DNA of 64,000 nucleotides from Vombatus ursinus (Eukaryota; Chordata; Mammalia; Diprotodontia; Vombatidae). Each line of letters begins with the position of its first letter. The first letter of the stretch is position 1. Both the position numbers and the translations under genes were made by a program. The DNA lies in assembly GCF_900497805.2 (NCBI RefSeq), contig NW_020953952.1:1-64000 (forward strand). The letters are read 5' to 3'. A model generated the notes under the pieces. The model worked only from the letters and a program-made list of their open reading frames with translations. It ran no database searches and was not told the DNA's origin. Of the stretch, positions 56,797-64,000 are shown piece by piece.

Positions 56797-57043
56797 GGTG
56801 TTCAGGCATTTCAGTCATGTCTGACTCTTTGTGACTCCATTTGGGATTTTCTTGGCAAAGATACTGGAGTGGTTTGCCTTTTTCAGCTCATTTTACAGAT
56901 GAGCAAACTGAGGCAAACAGGGTGAAGTGACTTGCCCAGGGTCAAACACCTAGTAAGTTTCTGAGGCCAGATTTGAACTCAGTGAGGATGAGTCTTCCTG
57001 ACTCCATGCCCTATGCTCTATCCGTTGTGCCACATAGCTGCCC
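56797..57043 (-). repeat. MAR1-like CORE-SINE (RTE tail)
   Basis: 'catttcagtcatgtctgact', 'ctggagtggtttgccttttt', 'cttgcccagggtcaaacacc', ending 'gtgccacatagctgccc'. AATTATTTTTGG on the left and CATTATTTTGG on the right suggest a target duplication. Confidence 0.88.
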
Positions 57044-58640
57044 TCATTATTTTGGTGATGATGATTGTCCTTGATTCACAGTTTTTTTTTTATGCAAAGG
57101 AAATCAGAATAGACAATCTTTGACCAGTTTTGAACAGAAGGAGTGCCACAGAGAACTGAAACATTTTCCACTATTTGAGAGCAGGATGGTCCAGGAGTTA
57201 TTTCAGTTAATTAAGCAGCAAGCACTTTGCCACATAAGGAAGAAAACACTGAGCAGTCATGCTTTCTATTTGAAACAAATAAGCAAGTAAGAAACTTTCC
57301 TAAGTTTTACCCTTCTATTCCAAATAAGTCCTGAAGATCCTTGTCCCAACTCTCATTCTCACAGATCAGTCTTGGGTCTCAGAATAAGTCTACATTTTAC
57401 CCTCAGGGCAGTGGGAGTCATAGATGATTCTCTGATTTCATCAGCCTATGTCCCCAGCAGTGTGCTTCTCCCCAGGATTAGCAATAGAGAATCAACCACT
57501 CAGCCAGCCTTAAGTAACTTTTACAAAATGGATTTATCAGGGTTATCCAATAAGAGTAGTACAAAAAACCCCCCCCAAAGACTGTGACCCACTCTTCCAT
57601 TAGCACATGTTGAGTCCAAGGAGAAAGCTATTTCAAGCTTAGAACTCACATTTGGTACAAGAGGTACAAGCTCCTGGTTGCTGGCTGTCCTTTTTTCCAT
57701 TTGTGGAGAGGTCAAGTAGTTTCCCTTAAGCTTGATAAGTATCTTATCTAGTGTCTTTTCGGTTTCTGATACAGACACTGCCACCAGCCACTGTTGTCTT
57801 GGCTATGCCTATGGGAGACCTATCCCGAGATGGGGAAGTATAACATCTAGAAGACTTTTGGAAGATTACAAAGTCCTTCTTGAGCCAATGGAGGAGTGGG
57901 GGGTGGGAAGTGAGAGGAGGAGAAAGGAGATCAATGGTGAGGCTGGAGTGGAGGCCTCTCCTTACCCGCAAGGTGGTTTGTTGGTCCTCAGGGATTTGCT
58001 GCAATTCTCCTCTTGGGATATGAACCATGTTGTGGTCACCGTAGCTGTTATTGTTGTACTTTGTCATTGTTGTTGTGGTTGCTGCTGCTGCTGTTTTTTA
58101 AGTGGCTGCCTTTTCTTTATTGAATTTCCTCCCCATCTCCCCTGCTCAGGAATATTTGCCAGAGACTCTTACTATGTGATCTAGGTTAATCCTTCAAACA
58201 ACCTTCAATACTTAAGCGGCTCAATGGAACAAAGACCCAGCCATTGGTATTACTTTCTGGTCCTCTAGGTAAAAATGTCGAGAAGCACTAGTACCTCTCA
58301 GATGGTTGGCTGGCGAACAACAAGGACAACTTTGAGGCAGAAGAGCATGCGTCATGCTCTCACTGCATGTCCTTGTTGAGAATCTTTTCTTTAACTGAGT
58401 ACATCTTTTTTTTTCTTTTAAATAACTTATGAGTGTCCTGTTTCATTACAATATCAGACCTAAACTATTAGATTACTCATATGTGTGAAATAAGACCACA
58501 ATATCCACCCGCATCAAATAAAAGCAAATATGAAATGGGATATAGAAGGCAAATACATCAGTGAAATAAAATAAAAGAGTACATCTTAAACTAGCTGCAC
58601 CTAATCAACAGTGGTGGCTTGATTCTAGTAGCCCTACAGA
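57044..58640. other. Intergenic, about 1.6 kb unclassified
   Basis: No OR remnant was seen. Open frames of up to 150 codons (57732-58184, +) have no domains. A C run lies at 57569-57577 and a TGC/TTG-rich stretch at 58060-58098. Confidence 0.4.
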
Positions 58641-58870
58641 GAGCATGGGGTCACAAAGAAAGATTCCAACTGGCTCTTGGATTTCAATTCTGGCTCCGTC
58701 GTGACTGGGTCCATCAATCAACAAACATTTATTAAACACATACCATGTGCCAGCTAAGAGCTGGGTGGTGTTAAACAAATACTTCAGCCTCCCTAGGCCT
58801 TGGGTGCCTCACCTGTAAAAAGGAGACCTTGGGCTAGATGATGCTTAATGTTTCTACAACACAAGAATGA
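58640..58870 (+). repeat. SINE with an L2-like head inside
   Basis: 58705-58760 'caatcaacaaacatttatta' and 'catgtgccagctaagagctg', then 'ggtgcctcacctgtaaaaag' and 'gggctagatgatgct'. Confidence 0.55.
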
Positions 58871-59080
58871 GTATCAGCCTTGGTATCAATTTATGTTGGA
58901 AAAGCACTGAGGCCATTTCCTAGACTCATAAGTCATCCTGGCAGGCCAAGGGCAATCACAGCTGAGAGATCACAAGGTGTGCCCGCTAGAACTTCTCTAT
59001 TCTATTCACCACCTCCCAAAATCTCTCACTCCTTTGTTAACTGACCTTCATTCAGAGAATAACATGAGTGAACCTCTTTC

Positions 59081-60022
59081 TTACTTGCCTAATAGAGATA
59101 TCTTCCTTTCTAAATTCCTTCTGAATGCATTTTTCACCTCCTTGTTCCTCAAACTATAAATGAGGGGGTTCAACATGGGGATCCCTGCTATATAGAACAC
59201 AGAAACCACTTTGTTGAGATCCAGTGAGAAGCTGGCGTTGGGCCTCACGTAGATGAAGAAAAGGGTCCCGTACATGATACTGACAGCAGTCAGATGGGAG
59301 GAGCAGGTGGAGAAGGCCTTGGACCTCCCATCAGCAGAGCGGATTCTCAGGATAGCCGTGAGGATGTAGGTGTAGGACACAAGAATGATCATGCCACTTA
59401 AGACTCCAACAACCCCAGTTATGATGGAAAAGATTAACTTAATGATGTGAGTGTCAGTACATGCAATGGAGAGCGAAGGTGAGAGATCACAGAAGAAATG
59501 ATTGATGATGTTCTGGCCACAGAAGGGTAACCAGAAAATGAAGGCCATATGAGTAGTAGAGGTTAGAAGGCCCATGGCATAAGGCCCAACCACAAGCTGT
59601 ACACAAACACTCTGGGACATGATAACTGTATAGAGTAATGGGTTGTAGATTGCCATACACCTATCATATGCCATCGCAGCTAAAATAAAGGACTCAGTGG
59701 TTACAAAGAGTACAAAGAATCACATCTGGGCTGAACAGCCTAGGAAGGAGATGGTCTTCTTCTCTACAAAAAAGTCAGCCAACATTTTGGGGACAATAGT
59801 AGAAGAAGAGCAGAAATCCACAAAGGACAAGTGACCGAGAAAAAAGTACATGGGGGTGTGAAGCTGGGCGTCTATCCATATCAGGATGATCATGCCCAAA
59901 TTCCCAGTGAGAGTGATGAGATAGAAACACAGAAACATGAGAAAGAGGACAACTTGTGGGAGGTGATTTGTGAATCCCAAGAAAAGAAATTCAGTCACCA
60001 CAGTTTGATTCCTAGCTTCCAT
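59081..60022 (-). pseudogene. Olfactory receptor OR-C, class II, one premature stop
   Basis: A full-length OR (313 codons) in a single frame from ATG at 60022 to the stop at 59081. The only interruption is TGA at 59722-59720 (codon 101). There OR-B has tryptophan (CALQQW-FF, here CSAQM-stop-FF), so a TGG to TGA change explains it. All else is OR-like: NQT at 5-7, [38 protein letters not shown] and [18 protein letters not shown]. The DRY region reads MAYDRCMAIYNP instead of [12 protein letters not shown], so the DRY tyrosine is cysteine and the later cysteine is tyrosine. This suggests relaxed selection. A truncated product would lose TM3-TM7. It is a close tandem duplicate of OR-B. A sequencing error, a segregating allele or stop read-through are alternatives. 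Confidence 0.93.
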
Positions 60023-60035
60023 TATCTGTTGTAAT

Positions 60036-60057
60036 CTGCTAAGAGAAAGAGAAAAAA
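60036..60057 (-). other. Probable splice acceptor of the OR-C coding exon
   Basis: On the minus strand TTTTTTCTCTTTCTCTTAGCAG precedes the ATG by 13-16 bases, as in OR-A and OR-B. The splice signal has been kept despite the stop codon. Confidence 0.65.
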
Positions 60058-60144
60058 CGTCTCTATTAATAAAACCGTCTCCTGCTTCCAGGTCTTGGCA
60101 TAAATGAGTCATCCTATATACAAGGCTCTCTCTCCTCTCCTCTG

Positions 60145-60402
60145 ACTCTTAAAAATAATGATAATTACTAGCATTTCTACAGTGCTTCGAGGTTTCAAAG
60201 CTCCTTACAAATGTAAAGATTTGATTCTTGTAACATTGCGAAGTAGCCCCAATCATCCCCTTTCACAGATAAGAAGACTGAGGCAGGCAGATGAAGTGGC
60301 TTGCCAGGGGTCATTCTATTAACAAGTGTCTGAAGAGGTATTAAACCACATGCCTTCCTGGCTCCCTATGTGGCACTCTATCCACAGTACCACTTACCTG
60401 TC
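60145..60402 (-). repeat. MIR-type SINE, near full length, reversed
   Basis: 'agcatttctacagtgcttcg', 'gataagaagactgaggcagg', 'gtggcactctatccacagta'. Confidence 0.8.
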
Positions 60403-60404
60403 CC

Positions 60405-60710
60405 TAGGATTCCTAGCTTCTGTCAAGGCACAACTCCAATGCTACTTTATACTAGAAAACTTTCCTGATGCCCTCCACTTGTCAGTGCTCTCTTTCCTTT
60501 GAAATTACTGTGCCTTTGCCTCATACTTATTATCTCTTTATATTTTCTCATCTTCCTTTCCCCCTACCCCCGAGTAGGGGTAAAATATAAATTCTTTGAA
60601 GGCAGAAAAGGTTTTTTGTCTTTTTGTTCCCAGGAACTCACATTGTGGGGTTTTTTTTTGACACGATACACACATAATAATGCTTGATTAATGTTGACTG
60701 AATGGAGTCA
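60405..60710 (+). repeat. L2-like 3' end
   Basis: 'gtcaaggcacaactccaatg', 'aactttcctgatgccctcca', 'tgcttgattaatgttgactg'. Confidence 0.75.
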
Positions 60711-60884
60711 GCTCCTGACTCAAGCCTTCTGAAGTCTTCACCTGAACCTGTTATATATTTTCTTCATGTTTCCATGTAGCCCTTGAAAGCAGATATTTCA
60801 AGTAAAGAGAAAAAAACCTAAAACTAGGATCTTATATTGACTTAAAACTGAGAAACAGCAAAATTTTATATCTATACATAGTGT

Positions 60885-60940
60885 GTGTATGTGTGTGTGT
60901 GTGTGTGTGTGTGCGCGTGCGTGTGTGTGCGCATGTATGT
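60885..60940. repeat. (TG)n microsatellite with CG steps
   Basis: Alternating TG with several GCGC steps over about 55 bases. Confidence 0.9.
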
Positions 60941-60944
60941 GTAG

Positions 60945-61525
60945 TCTCTTGCTCTGGATCACCCACAACCTTCAAGGTTATCTAATCTAACCTGACCTAA
61001 ATCTAACCCGCACACCTTACAGTTTAGCACACTGAAGCCCTAAGAAGTGAACTGACTTACTCATACTAAATGGTAGAACTGGGATTGGAATCCAGGTCCT
61101 TCAGCTCCAAATCCCATGCTCTATGTATTCAGCGACAGAATTGAACCCAGATCTTCCTGACTCCAAGCCCAGCACGAGGTCATACAAATGAGTTTACGTA
61201 CATACACATGCTGAGGATGTTCAGCAGGTATGTAGCCAAATACCACTTAAATATGATGGCTAGCACAAAGGTATTCTCAGGGTCCATTGTTGTCACTCTC
61301 CCTTAGAGACAGTGTTTTTGTCTGTACAGGAGCACAGATCAAGAAGAGGGAGGGACTTCAGAAGCCATCTAGCCTAAACCTCTCATTTCACGGATGAGGT
61401 AACTGAAGCCCCAAGGGATTTCCCAAATTTCTACAAGTGGCAAGCAGTAGAGGTGTGATTTGAATCTAAGACCTCTGGTTTCAGATCCATTGCCCTTTCC
61501 ATTGTACCAACCTGTCCAGATGTCA
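60945..61525 (-). repeat. Reversed MIR/L3-like fragments
   Basis: 60960-61140 ('cactgaagccctaagaagtg', 'ggattggaatccaggtcctt') and 61350-61510 ('cacggatgaggtaactgaag', 'gaatctaagacctctggttt'). Confidence 0.65.
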
Positions 61526-61639
61526 TGACATCTTCAGGATATTACATTCATCCTGCAATTTCATTAATTCTGTTACAAAATAATAGCCTTGTATGAGATG
61601 AGCATGAAAGCTCCTTCTAGCTCCATGTATTTGAAACAC

Positions 61640-61910
61640 ATGATTTAATAGGAGGCAGCTTGCCCTAGTAGATAGAATACTGGACATGGGCTTAGGATGA
61701 TCAGGATTAAAATCATCTCACAGATAATTGCCAGCTAGATGCCTCTAAGCAAGTTTCTCCAGCTCCCCAAACCTTGATTTCCTGGCTACAACGGGGGTGA
61801 GAAAGCCTATTCACTTACCTCATTGGGTTGTTGGAAGCATCAGATGGGATGGCATATGTCAAATGCTTTGCCAGACTTAAAGCACTCTACAAATATGACT
61901 TAGGTTTATC
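61640..61910 (+). repeat. MIR-type SINE
   Basis: 'ggcagcttgccctagtagat', 'cctctaagcaagtttctcca', 'aaatgctttgccagacttaa'. Confidence 0.7.
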
Positions 61911-62785
61911 ATCCCATTCCATCATTTCATGTTGTGGAATCACAGACTATTTGGTCACAACTGATCTCTTTTAAGAACTCTGGATGTTATTTTTGTTCAA
62001 TTCTTAACATCATTTTTAATGAGCCCCAGGATAGTTTGCTAAATGCATTTTCTCTGGGGAATCCACTTCTTGGAGGGAATTCTTCATTGGCTATTTCAAA
62101 GTGAATCATAGAACTTAAAGGAACCTATTCACAACTTAGAAGATGTGAAGGAAGTTAATCCACCTTCCTATGGGGCTGAGTGTCACAGCTTCTGTTAACC
62201 ATATACAAAGGAAAGATTCTGTTCTGTCCCAAGAGATCATGGAGTCCTCTGACTGCTCGGAAAAGAGAATAGGTACTCCCATACTCTGTAGTGATCTATC
62301 ATGAAAGAGACTGCCTTCTACATGGAATGTGATTTCCTTGATCTGAAGCCAGATCTCTGATAAATCCCAAACCTTAGAGGTTTTTACATGTGTAGGTGAG
62401 GAATTAAAATGATCTTCATGAAGCTCGAGTCTATTATTAACCAGCAGATATTGATGATAGGAAAAGTCCCTGGGGAAATCCTGTTTAGGAGCATGACACT
62501 TGAAGCTGTAAGAGAACTTGGAGGTCATCAATTCCTTTGGTGGAGGGAAGGGAGGCCCAGAGAGGAGACCTTTTTTCAATAATAATAGCTCACAATGCAG
62601 AATATAGACTCAAAAGAGGAGTATATACATTGACCCTAATATTGCAAGTAAAACCAATATGGAAACCCAACAGAACTCTCATCAATTACAATGGTCAGTG
62701 TTCATATCATGCTTCCAAAGTCTAATGTCACATCCCTCCTTTCTCTTAACAATTGATAAAGTATTTGAGAGGAATGGAACTATGT
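61911..62785. other. Intergenic, unclassified
   Basis: A 147-codon open stretch (62136-62579, -) has no domain I recognise and is probably chance. Confidence 0.4.
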
Positions 62786-62789
62786 GGTT

Positions 62790-62985
62790 AAGGTTAGAAG
62801 AGAACTTGGAGATCATCAAGTCCAGTGCTTGTTAAACTGTGGGCTGTGACTCATGGAGTCTCGATCCACAGTTTAAGAAGTCCCGATTCTAGTCCAACCC
62901 CGTCATTTTACAGATGATGAAATGGAGGCCCCCAGAAATAAAATGACTTGTCCAAGGTCACATGGATACAATGGCAGAGTTGGTA
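62790..62985 (-). repeat. Reversed MIR/L3-like fragment with a small palindromic insert
   Basis: 'gagaacttggagatcatcaa', 'cagatgatgaaatggaggcc'. Between them 62825-62890 has CTTGTTAAACTGTGG and CCACAGTTTAAGAAG, inverted copies spaced by about 25 bases, perhaps a worn MITE. Confidence 0.6.
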
Positions 62986-63311
62986 GTGGCATGTTCTTTG
63001 TAAGGGGTTGTAACTGGACATTCAGTGAGAAATACCTGTTGTTTAATATTGTATTTTTCTTTTCTTTTTGGCTTTCTGGTAGAACGGTAAGATTCATAAG
63101 GACTAAAGTAAGAGTTCTCAGGATCACTCAAGAACCCACAACAGCTCAAAATATAATATCTCACAATTCTCTGGCATTTCAAGCACACAAAGTAATTTCA
63201 TTGTAACAACACTACAACTTATTCTGTGATCTATCATTCCACCATCTTACTAAGGAAGTTTTAGGCATTATAATCCTCATTTTAAAATAAGTAAACTAAA
63301 GATTAAGGAGA
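62986..63311. other. Intergenic, no recognised content
   Basis: Nothing recognised apart from a reversed MIR-like piece near 63220-63300. Confidence 0.4.
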
Positions 63312-63700
63312 GACTTCTGGGGGTGGATGAAGCCAAGATGGCATAGTAGAGGAAGTGCTACATCTAAGCTTTCCCAACATTCTCTTCCAGATAACTTTAA
63401 AATAACTCCTTAAATTGAATTCTGAATTGGTGGAGCCAACAAAAGGTTAAGGTGAGACACTTGAAGAATGATTGCTGATGACCTATTCCTAGAATTATAA
63501 TTAAACTGTATGTGTTATTTATAGCTTGGGCACATCCACAATAGTTCTTGAAGACCAAGTGAGCCTTGGGTTATAGAAGTCACACAGTGGCCTACAGGGC
63601 TAACATTGCAGCCGGCAGAAAGAAAGTTAGAGAAGAAACTGTGCTAAGATCAAAGGGGCCTCCTCTACAGGTATCATGACATTTCTTCATTTCTCCTCTT
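63312..63700 (+). repeat. LINE-1 5' end (5' UTR)
   Basis: It starts 'gggggtggatgaagccaaga' then 'tggcatagtagaggaag', the marsupial L1 5' start (family form: GCCAAGATGGCAGAGTAG). 'tggagccaacaaaaggttaa' and 'gaagaccaagtgagccttg' follow. It stops by about 63700 without reaching an ORF. Confidence 0.7.
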
Positions 63701-64000
63701 AAGAAAAAGTTTTAAAAGAAGTATAATTTTATCCTGACAATGGCCAGAATCCAGTTGTGACATATATGGCATCTCTAGCAGGTCAGACCAAGTTTTCTGG
63801 TGGGCCGATTAGCCTGTAGTCTTACCTTTGCAGGAAGCCAACCTGTAAGGGATTGTTTTGTTTTTGTGACATCAGAATTTAACACAGTGCCAGGCATATA
63901 GCAGGTGTTTAATGAATGCTTGTTGTCTTTGTATGACTGTAAGTACCAAGCAACAGGCCCCACAAATTGTATTTGCTCTTAATAATCATAGCTCACATTT
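63701..64000. other. Window end: L2-like 3' scrap, otherwise unclassified
   Basis: 63875-63930 'aacacagtgccaggcatata' and 'gcaggtgtttaatgaatgct' is an L2-like 3' end (+). Confidence 0.5.

Noticed and set aside
57732-58184. 150-codon plus-strand open frame with a cysteine-rich C-terminus
   Set aside because: The cysteines come from a TGC/TTG-rich tract, there is no domain, and the minus strand is open too; probably chance.
62136-62579. 147-codon minus-strand open frame
   Set aside because: No recognisable domain, no splice or start context and no paralog here.

Overview
The window is mammalian nuclear DNA, almost certainly from a marsupial. The evidence is its repeats: A-tailed tRNA-derived SINEs of the marsupial type, CORE-SINEs with an RTE-type tail (MAR1-like), marsupial-type LINE-1 ends, and many old MIR, L2 and L3/CR1 copies. 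I cannot name the species. There are no operons, CRISPR arrays or bacterial features.

The genes are class II olfactory receptors (ORs), so this is part of an OR cluster. OR-A (2615-3544, +) is intact, with 309 residues. OR-B (44928-45872, -) is intact, with 314 residues. OR-C (59081-60022, -) is a close relative of OR-B, full length apart from one in-frame TGA at codon 101. All three are single coding exons with a pyrimidine-rich splice acceptor 13-19 bases before the ATG, as is usual for ORs with a non-coding 5' exon. I could not locate the upstream exons or promoters. The only other intact protein ORF is an intronless RPL37A retrocopy (37526-37804, +) with a 14-bp target-site duplication, lying inside an older antisense L3/CR1 copy. 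Two retrocopies of 7SL RNA are present (1097-1384, + and 15399-15655, -).

Layout: 0-2.1 kb, antisense L2, 7SL copy and SINEs; 2.1-3.6 kb, OR-A; 3.9-9.2 kb, SINEs, L2 and an L1 3' end; 9.3-14.2 kb, a deeply nested repeat pile (a 571-bp element with target duplications, L2, MAR1, L1, hAT MITE); 14.2-17.1 kb, L2, 7SL copy and a solo LTR in an L2; 17-25 kb, SINEs and a second solo LTR inside an L3/CR1; 25-37 kb, MIR/L2/L1 fragments, including an antisense L2 with reverse-transcriptase-derived sequence; 37-38.5 kb, RPL37A retrocopy in L3/CR1; 38.5-44.9 kb, sparse repeats; 44.9-45.9 kb, OR-B; 46.2-46.5 kb, a Tc1-like transposase remnant; 46.5-59 kb, MIR/L3/hAT and a long antisense L1 ORF2 broken up by later insertions; 59-60 kb, OR-C; 60-64 kb, MIR/L2 fragments and an L1 5' end.

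The ORs would act independently, normally one receptor per olfactory neuron; nothing else here forms a pathway with them. I found no convincing undescribed system. The points most worth checking are the OR-C stop, the 7SL copies, the 571-bp element, the Tc1 remnant, the intact RPL37A retrocopy and CTCF-like motifs in the SINE heads. All repeat family names come from recognition by eye; no database was searched. Repeat edges without a stated target duplication are good to about 10-40 bases.
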